From: Thermoleophilia bacterium
Lineage (GTDB): Bacteria; Actinomycetota; Thermoleophilia; BMS3ABIN01
DNA: 47,756 bases
Reading direction: 5' to 3'
Assembly: GCA_014874265.1 (NCBI GenBank)
Contig: JACWAM010000026.1
Location: 1 to 47,756 of the forward strand
Each line of letters opens with the position of its first letter. Position 1 is the stretch's first letter. Of this stretch, positions 7,210 through 16,428 are shown one piece after another. A program made the translations under genes and the position numbers. Under the pieces are notes generated by a model. It made no database searches. It was given only the letters and a program-made list of their open reading frames with translations, and was not told where the DNA came from.

Positions 7210-8640
7210 TCATATCTCTTTAGCTGTTTGAGACTCCTGCGCAGCTATCTCGGCTACTGCAACTGCGAGACCAGCAAAAATCCAGGGAAATCCTAACCAT
7301 ATAAAAGAAGAAGCCTGCGAGGCAATAAAGATGACAACACTGGCTACGGCAAATCCAGCCAATGAAGCACGATAAAAAGGATCTTTAGTTCTACGATAAC
7401 CGCGCAAAACGATAACAATAACTCCAACATTGAACCATAAAAGAAAACCGAGGCCTACTATTCCAGTGTCATGAAGTGCCTGGACTACCGAACTGTATAA
7501 CCACGAACCTGCTGTCGATGATCCTGAGATAGCTAAATTCTTAGGAAATGAAAGCGTGCCGTTTCCCAGCATGACTGCATTTTCCCAGCGGTCTAGTGCA
7601 ATTTTTTCGACATTTATTCTTCCAACCGTTGATACAGTACCAAAATTAAGAATGTCATTAACACGTTGGGAAATGCCACCACTTGTAAGGGCGTTTGTAA
7701 AAGGTATGGCAATGACAAATACAGTCGCCAATATCGCTATCGAGGCAGCGGCTGCACGTGGATTAAAAATGTTCCGGGAAGGTTTTTGCAAAAATATTAG
7801 AAATAAAAGACCAACTCCAAACCCTACCCAAGAAGCACGGGTATAGGTCATAGCCACAACGACTAAAACCAGCACGAGGCCGAAAAGTGAAAAAGATTTT
7901 TTTATCTGTGTTTTTTTAGCAGTCATCAAGGCAAGAAATATTATGCCCATCGCAACCCCGAAGGCACCTAAAAAATTAGGCTCTTCAAAACCGCCTTGCA
8001 AGCTTGTCTTCCCTTGAATCTGGTTTTCTGCCACACCCAAAAGGTCAATGCCTGCGTGATGAGCCGTAAAAGCGATCAGGGCATAAATACACTGAAAAAT
8101 TCCCAGCGCCAACATTATTTTTACCACAGATTTAAGCTTCTTCGGATGGTCCCTAAGCACCATGACGCTCATCACATACATCAGCGCATAAATGCCAAGC
8201 TCAAACGCCCACCTGTAACTGTCAGGCCTATCTAACGCGTAAAGATTTGTGGAAATGAAGTTAACTGCAATATAGAGTGTGATTGGCAATAATAATGGGA
8301 CTCTGTTCAATTTTGCCCTGCCTATTAGCAAGGCAGGAATCCAGCCCAATAGTAGGATCAACAACGCAAGTTGTTCTGGATGAATTGTTAATCCCCCAAG
8401 AACAAATTTGGTCTCGCCCAATGTGGAAGCAATAAGTAATAGCAGCCAGGCTCGATAAGTGTTTAAACCAATTAAGAAAAGGATTAACCCACCAAGTAGA
8501 ATAATTATTAACAACCATCCTACGTTTCGAAACATTAAACTTAACAACAAACCAAAAAACAGACCAAGAGCTATTTGCTTGAATAACTTACTTTGGTCTG
8601 ATGGAGTTATTAAGTTTGAGCTTTTTGCCAAATTATTCAT
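7210..8640 (-). CDS. O-antigen ligase/polymerase family membrane protein (Wzy/WaaL-like), copy 1
   Basis: 476 residues with about 11-13 hydrophobic segments and one larger extracytoplasmic loop (around residues 310-385), the layout of the Wzy_C superfamily. A GGFEEPNFLGAF motif precedes a membrane segment, and an arginine in a YTRASWVG motif lies about 55 residues later, as in this family. It would polymerise repeat units or ligate the polymer to its carrier at the outer face of the membrane. It lies between the Wzz-like gene and the GT4 gene. It is clearly diverged from the other two copies (20142 and 38332), which carry a YHRSSST motif instead. Confidence 0.85.
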   Translation of the reverse strand: MNNLAKSSNLITPSDQSKLFKQIALGLFFGLLLSLMFRNVGWLLIIILLGGLILFLIGLNTYRAWLLLLIASTLGETKFVLGGLTIHPEQLALLILLLGWIPALLIGRAKLNRVPLLLPITLYIAVNFISTNLYALDRPDSYRWAFELGIYALMYVMSVMVLRDHPKKLKSVVKIMLALGIFQCIYALIAFTAHHAGIDLLGVAENQIQGKTSLQGGFEEPNFLGAFGVAMGIIFLALMTAKKTQIKKSFSLFGLVLVLVVVAMTYTRASWVGFGVGLLFLIFLQKPSRNIFNPRAAAASIAILATVFVIAIPFTNALTSGGISQRVNDILNFGTVSTVGRINVEKIALDRWENAVMLGNGTLSFPKNLAISGSSTAGSWLYSSVVQALHDTGIVGLGFLLWFNVGVIVIVLRGYRRTKDPFYRASLAGFAVASVVIFIASQASSFIWLGFPWIFAGLAVAVAEIAAQESQTAKEI

Positions 8641-8718
8641 TTTTGGAAGGCGATCAGGAGAGCATCATCATCTATACCACTACAATTTGAACAACTAGAA
8701 TTCTAATGTATTGTCAAA

Positions 8719-9480
8719 TTACAATGACTTACGAACTGACTCGCTAATAAAAGCGAGCACAATACCGCCGATTAAACCAATGACCAAAGCAATAGCAATT
8801 TTTTCAGTATTAGCCATGCCCACTCTTTGATAAGTATCTGCGGCACTCGTCACGCGGACATCGCCTGCATCTGTCTCTTGGCTTATCAGACTTTCATAAT
8901 CTTTGGCAATGGCATCCCTACGATCCTGCAATGCTTTAACTGTAGAAGTGTCGACATTTGGTGATGAGTTTTGTTGATTAATCTGCTTTTCGACATCCTG
9001 TAACTGATTTGTCATCTCATTTTGAGCATCTTGAAAGCTGGTCTTGCTGACATCGCTAATGTATCCCACGAATGCGTTTGATACAGAATTTGCGAGCAAT
9101 TGTGCTCTACCAGGATCAGTATCCGTGACAGTTATACTTAATACTGGCGTATCCTGGGTATTTGATGCTGATACTTCAGAACGCAAACGAGTTGTAGACC
9201 AATTTAATTTTGCAACTTGAAGGGCTTTTTGCATCACGGGATCTGCTGTCACCAGCTCAACAAATGTTGCGCTAATTCCCTGCCCGCTTGCCGCGATATT
9301 GACCCCTTGACTACCAGAAGAAGTAATTTGTGATAATCCAGCAACCAGAGTCGTATCAGCCTCATATGAACTTTGGCTCCGCGTACTACTGAAGATCACA
9401 TAAGCCGTAACGACAACGATTACAGCCAACACCATCCATTTCCATCTTTTAATTACTCCAATAAATTCAACTAAATCCAT
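8719..9480 (-). CDS. Wzz-like polysaccharide co-polymerase (chain-length determinant)
   Basis: 253 residues with an N-terminal TM helix (about 14-31), a periplasmic or extracytoplasmic helical coiled region rich in Q, N and E (about 125-190), and a C-terminal TM helix (about 224-244) ending in a short basic tail. This is the PCP topology. There is no tyrosine-kinase domain or Tyr-rich tail, so it resembles a PCP-1 or an adaptor of the CapA/Wzz type. GAGAG lies seven bases before the ATG. A 58-codon frame ends on the start codon (TAATG). It is placed next to a Wzy-like gene, as expected for a Wzx/Wzy-dependent system. Confidence 0.85.
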   Translation of the reverse strand: MDLVEFIGVIKRWKWMVLAVIVVVTAYVIFSSTRSQSSYEADTTLVAGLSQITSSGSQGVNIAASGQGISATFVELVTADPVMQKALQVAKLNWSTTRLRSEVSASNTQDTPVLSITVTDTDPGRAQLLANSVSNAFVGYISDVSKTSFQDAQNEMTNQLQDVEKQINQQNSSPNVDTSTVKALQDRRDAIAKDYESLISQETDAGDVRVTSAADTYQRVGMANTEKIAIALVIGLIGGIVLAFISESVRKSL

Positions 9481-9656
9481 TAATTACTCTCTTTCATTGA
9501 ATAATCATAACCCATTCCCAGAGGATTCATTGGACAATTTTTTTCGATGTCATCCAGATTGTTTATTTCCAACAGAATTGCCCCAAAAATATTCGACCAC
9601 TTGTGAAAAAACCTTTTGTATTTAGTTTTCGCCCCGCTTGCATGAAAAAAATTCAA
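9480..9656 (-). CDS. Possible small protein (58 codons) coupled to the Wzz-like gene
   Basis: The 188-base gap between the GT2 and Wzz-like genes is mostly filled by an open frame of 58 codons from TTG 9656. It ends in TAA whose last A is the A of the wzz-like ATG (TAATG), the spacing seen in coupled genes. The predicted product is lysine-rich at the N-terminus and has NNLDDIEKN near the middle; no family is recognised and no clear ribosome binding site precedes the TTG. A shorter version (30 codons) could start at an internal TTG with GGGG eight bases upstream. It may be a real small gene, a remnant, or chance. Confidence 0.3.
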   Translation of the reverse strand: MNFFHASGAKTKYKRFFHKWSNIFGAILLEINNLDDIEKNCPMNPLGMGYDYSMKESN

Positions 9657-9668
9657 ATAAATTATTTT

Positions 9669-10676
9669 TTAAATCGAAACCTTCAACGAAGTTCCTCGAT
9701 ATTTCGCTTCCAGCTCGGAGCAAAATGAATATGCATATTCAGTATTATGAAGACTAAGATGCAATGCTGTTCTTGTATATGCGAACAGCTCCGAATCTTT
9801 TGTCTGGAAACGTTGCCTGCCCTGTGTCGTTAGCTTCAATGCCAGCACAGTTAAAAAACGAACAAATAAAGATGTGGTTAGAAAAAGGCCAAATAAACAA
9901 TAACGAAATCCTTTGAGCTGGCCTAAAGAGGATGCAATACAAAAATAGCTGCCTAACCAAAGGAGATTAATGGGTGCGACGGTGGTGCTGCTGGCGCCAC
10001 CATAATGGACTACCCTAATATGGGGTAACAAATGTAATTGCCAACCGGCGCGTCTCAGACGCAAACCATACTCGATATCCTCTGCATACATGAAGTGTTT
10101 ATCATCAAGAAGACCAACTTGATCAACAACTTTTTGCTTAATCACTATGCAAGTTCCCGCTAGCCAGTCTACTGACTGGATCCCCTCTTTTTGCTTTGCT
10201 CTTATTTTTAACCCACGCGGCGTACCTCTTAACGTTCCCAAGCCGGCAATTTGCCTCAGCGCCGCCGTCAATGAAGGCTTATAACCAGCGCTATCCTGCA
10301 TTCTGCCGTCTTTGCCAACTAATTGTGGACCAACCATCGCGACTTTATCATTCTTTTCCAAGTAATCAATAAATATTGTAAAAATATCGTCAGGTACAAC
10401 GGTATCTGAATTTATCAATGCAATAAAACCGGTGGTGCTGCTGCTCTTGATTCCCTGGTTAACTGCTCGTGGAAATCCCACATTATGATCATTCTCATGC
10501 ACTTTTATGCTTGAGAAGGATGATCGAACCATGCCCACACTATCATCCGAAGAGGCATTATCAATCACAATTATTTCATGATTTATATCAGCTGCGGCAA
10601 TTTCGACAGATTCCAGACATTTCCTTAATAAATCTCTGGTATTGAAGCTGACAATTATTATTGATAATTCTGGCAT
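9669..10676 (-). CDS. GT2 glycosyltransferase (WbbL/rhamnosyltransferase-like)
   Basis: 335 residues. It begins with LSIIIVSFNTRDLLRKCL, typical of GT2; the metal-binding acidic motif is in ALINSDTVV, and a MYAEDIEYGLRLRRAGW segment supplies the ED catalytic-base region. The C-terminal ~90 residues contain a hydrophobic stretch that may contact the membrane. This is an inverting GT-A enzyme of the WbbL group, several members of which transfer rhamnose, in keeping with rmlC/rmlD downstream. A close counterpart is the gene at 25478-26443; both lie next to a SPASM radical SAM gene. Confidence 0.87.
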   Translation of the reverse strand: MPELSIIIVSFNTRDLLRKCLESVEIAAADINHEIIVIDNASSDDSVGMVRSSFSSIKVHENDHNVGFPRAVNQGIKSSSTTGFIALINSDTVVPDDIFTIFIDYLEKNDKVAMVGPQLVGKDGRMQDSAGYKPSLTAALRQIAGLGTLRGTPRGLKIRAKQKEGIQSVDWLAGTCIVIKQKVVDQVGLLDDKHFMYAEDIEYGLRLRRAGWQLHLLPHIRVVHYGGASSTTVAPINLLWLGSYFCIASSLGQLKGFRYCLFGLFLTTSLFVRFLTVLALKLTTQGRQRFQTKDSELFAYTRTALHLSLHNTEYAYSFCSELEAKYRGTSLKVSI

Positions 10677-10734
10677 TTATATTCAGTACAACGGTGTTTA
10701 GGGATAAAACATACAAGGTCCATCAGCTGTATAA

Positions 10735-11853
10735 TTACGTTTGTGGTCTTCCCCACAGAGGCCAAAGATATTTATAAATCTTGACGTTCTGAATCGTGCG
10801 TTCACATCCCAGGCAACGGCTTTTCGGAAGTGATTCTTGCGTTCTATGCATTTTCAAAGCCATATCATTTAGCTCCCGATGGCGCTTGTTAAACCAGATC
10901 GACTCGAAGGATTCATTGCCTAGATTTCCCATTACTTCACGGCTCACACAACAATATGTGACATCCCCATTAGCCAAAATGAAAGGAAAAAGCCAGCCGG
11001 CAAAACACGGCGCAGGAATAATTTCATTTTCACGAATTGCTTGTAACTCATTATACGAATCGATATCTGTACCTATTTTGTTTTTTACCGCTATTGGTTT
11101 TACCAGCGAGAAAAACTCATCCAAGTTTCGCAGGTCGTTTTTATCCATTTCATACCGCGATATATTAGAGAAAATATGAAGTGGTCGATAACTAACAAAG
11201 TTCGCTCCTGTATCAATACCAACCTGCATCATGTCAGGTACTCTTTGATAATTCAGCTTACTAATCACATTAGATAATGACAATTCTGGTTTTCTAAGAG
11301 ACCGGGAAAGTTTAAATTCCTTAAGCCAAACAAGTTTCTCTACTATTCTGTCAAATACTTCATTTTCTTGATTGGCGTGAACCAACCCGTATTCATCACT
11401 GGCACCAGCATTTAAACTCACGCTAAGAACGTCAAGGTCCGCATCGATCAGTTCTTCAAGTAGTTCCTCTGTCATTAATGAACCATTTGTTGTCAAACGC
11501 ACATTCATCTTTAATGATTTTGCAAAAGCTACCGCCTCTACAATTCGTTTATGTAACAGCGGTTCACCAATTCCGGCGAAACATATACGACGGTTGCCGG
11601 TTTTATGGAGGCTTGTTATGAGTTTCTTGTAAATATCAAAATCCATTACCGTAGCTTTGTTCTCTTTATTGGCATGATAATTACGAGCCAATTCATCGGC
11701 CCCCCAGCCTTCCAGTTCAGACGAATGCTCCCAGCACATAATGCACCGATAATTACATGCATCAACAATGCTCATTTGAACCGAAAGCGGCCCGGCAATG
11801 ATTTTCCTTGAAATAATGCCAGATATTATTTTTGCACCGAGCGCATATTCCAT
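10735..11853 (-). CDS. Radical SAM/SPASM protein, copy 1
   Basis: 372 residues from ATG 11853 (GGAA lies nine bases upstream); a TTG at 11868 would give 377, exactly the length of the paralogue at 26588. The CxxxCxxC site is C33, C37 and C40 (ACNYRCIMCWEHSS). The C-terminal SPASM part has CFAGWLFPF, VTYCCVSREVMGNL and SRCLGCER cysteines for auxiliary Fe-S clusters. FAGIGEPLLH matches the GGEPL-like SAM-binding loop. Known relatives modify peptides or act on carbohydrate or lipid precursors; the substrate here is unknown. It lies between the GT2 gene and the Wzx flippase gene. Confidence 0.87.
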   Translation of the reverse strand: MEYALGAKIISGIISRKIIAGPLSVQMSIVDACNYRCIMCWEHSSELEGWGADELARNYHANKENKATVMDFDIYKKLITSLHKTGNRRICFAGIGEPLLHKRIVEAVAFAKSLKMNVRLTTNGSLMTEELLEELIDADLDVLSVSLNAGASDEYGLVHANQENEVFDRIVEKLVWLKEFKLSRSLRKPELSLSNVISKLNYQRVPDMMQVGIDTGANFVSYRPLHIFSNISRYEMDKNDLRNLDEFFSLVKPIAVKNKIGTDIDSYNELQAIRENEIIPAPCFAGWLFPFILANGDVTYCCVSREVMGNLGNESFESIWFNKRHRELNDMALKMHRTQESLPKSRCLGCERTIQNVKIYKYLWPLWGRPQT

Positions 11854-11927
11854 TAGATACGATTCCAATAAATAAATGTCGCCAAAGCAATCAATCGTTA
11901 CGAACCCAGGCTAAAGTCCTCAATCTA

Positions 11928-11953
11928 ATGCGGACAAAAGCTCTTTTCCGCAT
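11928..11953. other. Inverted repeat between SPASM and Wzx genes
   Basis: ATGCGGA (11928-11934) and TCCGCAT (11947-11953) form a 7-bp stem, with a nested AAAG/CTTT-type symmetry inside. No T run follows on either strand, so it is not a standard terminator. The 148-base gap also holds an AT-rich stretch (11975-12012) that could carry a promoter for the SPASM gene. Confidence 0.45.
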
Positions 11954-12016
11954 CAGCAAATCGATAGAATTAAACATCTTCCATACTTAAATACTAAGTT
12001 AAATTTTATCACGTTC

Positions 12017-13558
12017 TCATCCCGCAACCTTTGCTCTGGCAAGTTTAGCTCTTAACTGGCTTAGCATCGCTGAATCGTCCTTATCTATTCCCATAAGAAT
12101 AATTGAAGCACCGTAAAGTGTAATCAACACCAGAGTCCAGACAATAACCGAGGCAATTCCGGACCCGAGCGGCGCGAGATTGAACCCTAGCAAAGTTAGA
12201 AGACAGGCGATTGAACTTGCTACGCCCAGTTTGAAGAAATTTAAACTATAGGGGTGAACTTTCATCAACCAATATACTTCCAAAGCCCTGAGAATGTTCA
12301 CCGATGCCGCAGCTGATGCGTTGGCGATCGCCGCACCGGGAATGCCCCATCGGGGAATTAGAATTACACAAATGACCAAACTTATTATCCAACTTAATAA
12401 ATTATTAAATAACTCCAGCCCTGAGCGACCTGACATAATAATCATCACACCGACAGGCCCTGTCAAAACGTTGATCATTTGTCCTACAGCTAATATAATT
12501 AAACTTCCTGAGACCACCGTAAATTGCGTGCCGAATACTTTTAGCATATATGAAGGAAATATCATTAGTGGTAAGAAAACTGGCAAGCTCAACATGATAG
12601 TCCAGCGAGTAACTTTTGTATAAAGCTCGGCCAGTTCACCATGCCTGCTGCGAGTAATTAATTCAGAAATCACAGGCGCAAACATCGTACTGAAAGCCAC
12701 CTGCACTGTGGCTGCGATTATTATGATGCGTACTGCAACGCTATAAAGCCCAACTTGGTGTGCGGTCCCATAATAACCCAGTAAAATCGTATCCATATAC
12801 AATAATAAATAAGCCAAAACCTGTGACATCCCCATGGGGGCTGAAAATTTGATCGTCTCTCTAATCCGCATCTGTATTTTTTCCTTGCTCGTAACCATTG
12901 GGTAAACTTTTTCGAGAAAGTACAACGAAATGACCGTAACAACTGCGATGGCTATTAAATTCGCCCACAATGCACCCCCCAGTTTTAACCCGAGCAAGAA
13001 CAAACCTGCCGTCAGAAAAAATCGAAGTCCTTGCTCTATGATGTCCCTATAGACGGCATAGCGCATGATTTGAAAACCTTGGGTAGCCGCATTGAAAATG
13101 CGCGCCAGTAACAATAGAGGTATCGTCAAAGCAAACATTTTTAAAGGAAATGCAAAATCGCCGTTGCTGAACACCAGATTGGAAATAGGCTCCGCGAAAA
13201 ATATCAAGAGAATGGAAAAAATGATACTTACTGGCAAAGATATCAAAATTGAGCTAAAAAAAGCGCCACGCAGCTTTCTAAAGTCGCGTTTCGCAAAATA
13301 GGCAGAAATATAACGCCATAGACCCATATCCAGGCCAAATCCACAAGCGTAAAGACCCACAAAAGCCAATGCCGTACCAAAAGAATAATATCCTAAATCG
13401 GAGACGGTGAGGACGTGAGAAATCACCAGCATGGTTCCGAAGCTGAAGATCGTCCTTAAAATAGTGCCGAAGAAATTAACACCGGCTCCAGACGCAATGT
13501 GTAACATATCGATGGAACCAGGTGTTCTCTGTTTTTCTAAATCTGAGTTATTTGACAC
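12017..13558 (-). CDS. Wzx-type polysaccharide flippase, copy 1
   Basis: 513 residues with 12-14 hydrophobic segments, the MOP/MVF superfamily size. The sequence around FNAATQGFQIMRYAVYRDIIEQ is shared with the two other flippases of the window. It would move lipid-linked repeat units across the cytoplasmic membrane. The start is GTG 13558; an internal ATG 17 codons in is also possible because the first residues are polar and variable. It follows the AP-superfamily gene at 33 bases on the same strand, the pairing repeated twice more on the right side. Confidence 0.87.
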   Translation of the reverse strand: MSNNSDLEKQRTPGSIDMLHIASGAGVNFFGTILRTIFSFGTMLVISHVLTVSDLGYYSFGTALAFVGLYACGFGLDMGLWRYISAYFAKRDFRKLRGAFFSSILISLPVSIIFSILLIFFAEPISNLVFSNGDFAFPLKMFALTIPLLLLARIFNAATQGFQIMRYAVYRDIIEQGLRFFLTAGLFLLGLKLGGALWANLIAIAVVTVISLYFLEKVYPMVTSKEKIQMRIRETIKFSAPMGMSQVLAYLLLYMDTILLGYYGTAHQVGLYSVAVRIIIIAATVQVAFSTMFAPVISELITRSRHGELAELYTKVTRWTIMLSLPVFLPLMIFPSYMLKVFGTQFTVVSGSLIILAVGQMINVLTGPVGVMIIMSGRSGLELFNNLLSWIISLVICVILIPRWGIPGAAIANASAAASVNILRALEVYWLMKVHPYSLNFFKLGVASSIACLLTLLGFNLAPLGSGIASVIVWTLVLITLYGASIILMGIDKDDSAMLSQLRAKLARAKVAG

Positions 13559-13591
13559 GATAAACGTTTAACATTTATGACTTGATTATTG

Positions 13592-15292
13592 CTAAAGGTA
13601 TCCTAGGTCCTCTAGACGCGACCGGATAATTTGTTCTTCGTCGACGTTATAACCAGACTTTCCAACATCAACTTTTCCAAGCATATTTTCGCCGGAAATC
13701 AAAGACATGCTATCTGCCGGCTGGTAATTTATCGCCGTCGCAAGAATCTTGCCATTGAATTCCCGCTGCAGAGGCAGATTGAGCAAAGACATTATCGTCG
13801 GAGCGAGATCTATGATGCTAACCGTTCCCATATCACCCGGCCGGATATCTGGTCCGTTCATCGCCACCATCCCTTCACGGCGGTGAATTCCGGTGTTGCC
13901 AAGATAGTTATATTCAGGGCAGGGTGTAAAGATAATCTCTTTCTGATCGAGCTCAGCTGAAGTTGAATAAACACCTCGATAAGCATAATCCCTCATTACA
14001 TAAACGGCGCCGGGCATACGGGAGATAAAAGGCCCTTTAAAAATGTCTTCTCGAAAGTCAAAATTTGTAATTATTGACTTGCCATCATCGGGATTAACAT
14101 AGCCGGTCAGCGCCTTCTGCGCGTCAGCCAAAACAGCCTTTCGTTGGCTTTCACTTGATATCGCTCCAAAAGGATCTCTGCCTCTAATATTTGTAAATAA
14201 GCAACCATACTGACCCAGAGAGTAAACTTGAGTCCGCTCCCAATCGATGTCAGCAAGCAATGAGTCGGATAAAAGAGAACCTACCCCCAAACGCTTACGT
14301 GCAAATTTGCCAACAAAGTCGTGGGCTTTGCTGGGCAGCCTTGAATATGCCTGGTGAGAAATATACTTCCGGATGGAACGGCGCATCGTTTTCTTTTTGA
14401 AATTCAACAACCCAGCCGCTGCCAGAATCTTGTTGACACAAACATCTTTTTCGAGAACCCCAAAACCATGATCTGACATAAATATGAGGTTATGGGAAGC
14501 AGAATTTAGCCATCGCTCGCCAAGCTCTAAGTCAATCCTCTCATAACAATCAAATATCCCTCTGGCGCGATTTACTTCATCCTCATCAACATTTTCCTCA
14601 CCATGGATCATGACCATTTCCGCTGATTTCCAAAATACATGCTGAAGAGTATCTGTTGACCTGATTACAGAAACAAAAAGATCCCAGTCTTCAAGCTTTC
14701 GCAGGTAATTAATAACTGCCAGTTCAGACTCCAGATGCGCCAGCATTTTTTCTTTAAATTCTCGAACAGGATCAGTCGAATGCTTTTCCAAAAAAAGTGG
14801 ATTAATAGAAAATTCTATTTGAAAATCTGGGAATCGCTTCGAAAAACTGTCCTTGAAATCACGAGGATAAACTGCGTACTCATCAAAGTGAGGAGAATCC
14901 ATACCGGAAATCATGATGCCGTTGACAGGCGTCGCAGGATATGTCATGGGAACGTTGTGGACACAAACGCGCTTTCCACTTTTACTTGCCTGAGCCCAAA
15001 TCGGCAGTCCCTTGACGTCAGCACCGCATACCGGCTTCAACAGATAACTACCGCTATCTTTTTGAAAAAAATCATATACTCCATGACCTCCGGGATTGCG
15101 ACCGGTAAAAAAAGATGCCCAGGCTGCCGGAGTTATCGGGGGAATAGTTGAATTTAAGGTGCCGCGGTTTCCAGAAGAAATAAATTTCTCAAAGTTTGGC
15201 AATCGCCCGCGGCCAATTAAGTAATCAATTATCAAAAATGACCCACCGTCCAGGCCAATAACCATGGTTTTATTTTTAATATTTTTGATCAC
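13592..15292 (-). CDS. Alkaline-phosphatase-superfamily phosphodiesterase (NPP-like), copy 1
   Basis: 566 residues, without a signal peptide or TM segment and so predicted cytoplasmic. The fold signatures are VIGLDGG (metal ligand D15), PPITPAAWASFFTG with T54 as the predicted nucleophile, TDTLQHVFW (D and H ligands), FMSDHGFG (D and H ligands) and a late GIHRREG histidine. These match type I phosphodiesterase/nucleotide pyrophosphatases. Members hydrolyse phosphomono- or diesters or transfer phospho groups; the substrate here is unknown. GTG 15292 overlaps the stop of the DUF1972 gene (GTGA). It is close to copy 3 (44260) and distant from copy 2 (41292). Confidence 0.85.
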   Translation of the reverse strand: MIKNIKNKTMVIGLDGGSFLIIDYLIGRGRLPNFEKFISSGNRGTLNSTIPPITPAAWASFFTGRNPGGHGVYDFFQKDSGSYLLKPVCGADVKGLPIWAQASKSGKRVCVHNVPMTYPATPVNGIMISGMDSPHFDEYAVYPRDFKDSFSKRFPDFQIEFSINPLFLEKHSTDPVREFKEKMLAHLESELAVINYLRKLEDWDLFVSVIRSTDTLQHVFWKSAEMVMIHGEENVDEDEVNRARGIFDCYERIDLELGERWLNSASHNLIFMSDHGFGVLEKDVCVNKILAAAGLLNFKKKTMRRSIRKYISHQAYSRLPSKAHDFVGKFARKRLGVGSLLSDSLLADIDWERTQVYSLGQYGCLFTNIRGRDPFGAISSESQRKAVLADAQKALTGYVNPDDGKSIITNFDFREDIFKGPFISRMPGAVYVMRDYAYRGVYSTSAELDQKEIIFTPCPEYNYLGNTGIHRREGMVAMNGPDIRPGDMGTVSIIDLAPTIMSLLNLPLQREFNGKILATAINYQPADSMSLISGENMLGKVDVGKSGYNVDEEQIIRSRLEDLGYL

Positions 15293-16428
15293 TTGGATAT
15301 TCCATCATCGTATTTTTTATCCGCTTTTTTTCTCACGAGTTCTAAAAACAGCCGCTCATACTCGTCTGTGATGATATCCCAGGTATATCTTTCTTCAATG
15401 CGGTCGCGGGCTTTGTTGCGAAAGGACTCGGCGCGCTCTCCGTCGGCGTCAATCTCATCGATCAAGCCGGTCAGCTTTTTGATGTCCTTGCCAAAAAGAA
15501 TTCCGTATTTTCCGTCCACGAGGACCTCACGGTTAAAAACCGTGTCCAGCGCCAGAATGCAGTTTCCGTAAGCAAGCCCTTTAAGCAGCGCCGGATTTGT
15601 TCCCCCAAACTCATGCCCATGAATGTACGCGTAAGCATTGCAGTGAAGCTCCTTTACGAGCTGAAAATCATCAATGTGGCCGAGAAACATAACTCGTTCA
15701 TCAGCCGTGCTTCTAAGTGCATCCTCGAAGGGATTTTTGTAGACGGTGCCGCCGGCGATTGCCAGTTTTCTCTGGCTGTTTGATTCAATAAAAGCCTTTA
15801 CTATCAGGTCAGCATTGTTATCAGGGACCAGTCTGCTAGCGATTAGATAATAGTTGAAAGGCTCCAGGCCGAACTGCCTGACTGATTCCGGCTTATCTGC
15901 ATACATAATGTCTGCGCCGTAGGCGATGTCTGTTGAGCGGCAGCTGAAATTTTGCAGATAATAATCCTGCATGCCCTGGGCATCGGTCACGACCCGGTTA
16001 AAAAAGATAGTGGAGCAGCGGGCGCCAAATTTAAAGTACCGCTTGGCCAGATCATTCCACTTTGGCCTCATCCATTCCAGCCCGTCAACATTTATGGCGC
16101 ATTTCTTGCCAAAAGCCCGCAGAATCAGCCCAAAGGGTCCATTAGCGCAGTTACAGAAGAGAACGACATCAGAATCCGAGAAGGAAACTTTAAAGGACGC
16201 CAGCAGCGAATGCGAAAACTGGGAAGTATTTTTTCCCTTCAGAGAAGGAAGATAGATCTGTCGTATCCCCCGGTAGCTCGCCGCTCTTTCGGGAAACATG
16301 TGCTTGTGGGCATAAATCGTAACATCATGACCCCGCTTTACCAGCCGGCTGCCGATCTCTTCAGCAAAAGTCTCGTAACCGCTGTAACCTGAAGGTATGC
16401 CGCGAGTGCCCAAAATTGCTATCTTCAT
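15289..16428 (-). CDS. DUF1972/GT4 glycosyltransferase, probable rhamnosyltransferase
   Basis: About 379 residues from the ATG at 16428, which overlaps the rmlD stop as ATGA. The N-terminus MKIAILGTRGIPSGYSGYET is the DUF1972 signature found in Cps2T/WchF-type rhamnosyltransferases. The GT4 C-terminal half has SRLVPDNNADLIVKA and HEFGGTNPALLKGLAYGN with the conserved glutamate region. It follows rmlC-SDR-rmlD directly, which supports use of dTDP-rhamnose or a related sugar. An upstream in-frame extension into rmlD was discarded because it lacks family sequence. Confidence 0.87.
   Translation of the reverse strand: MKIAILGTRGIPSGYSGYETFAEEIGSRLVKRGHDVTIYAHKHMFPERAASYRGIRQIYLPSLKGKNTSQFSHSLLASFKVSFSDSDVVLFCNCANGPFGLILRAFGKKCAINVDGLEWMRPKWNDLAKRYFKFGARCSTIFFNRVVTDAQGMQDYYLQNFSCRSTDIAYGADIMYADKPESVRQFGLEPFNYYLIASRLVPDNNADLIVKAFIESNSQRKLAIAGGTVYKNPFEDALRSTADERVMFLGHIDDFQLVKELHCNAYAYIHGHEFGGTNPALLKGLAYGNCILALDTVFNREVLVDGKYGILFGKDIKKLTGLIDEIDADGERAESFRNKARDRIEERYTWDIITDEYERLFLELVRKKADKKYDDGISK

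Noticed and set aside
11928-11953. Terminator after Wzx copy 1
   Set aside because: The stem is good, but no T run follows and the next gene on the strand is only 75 bases away.
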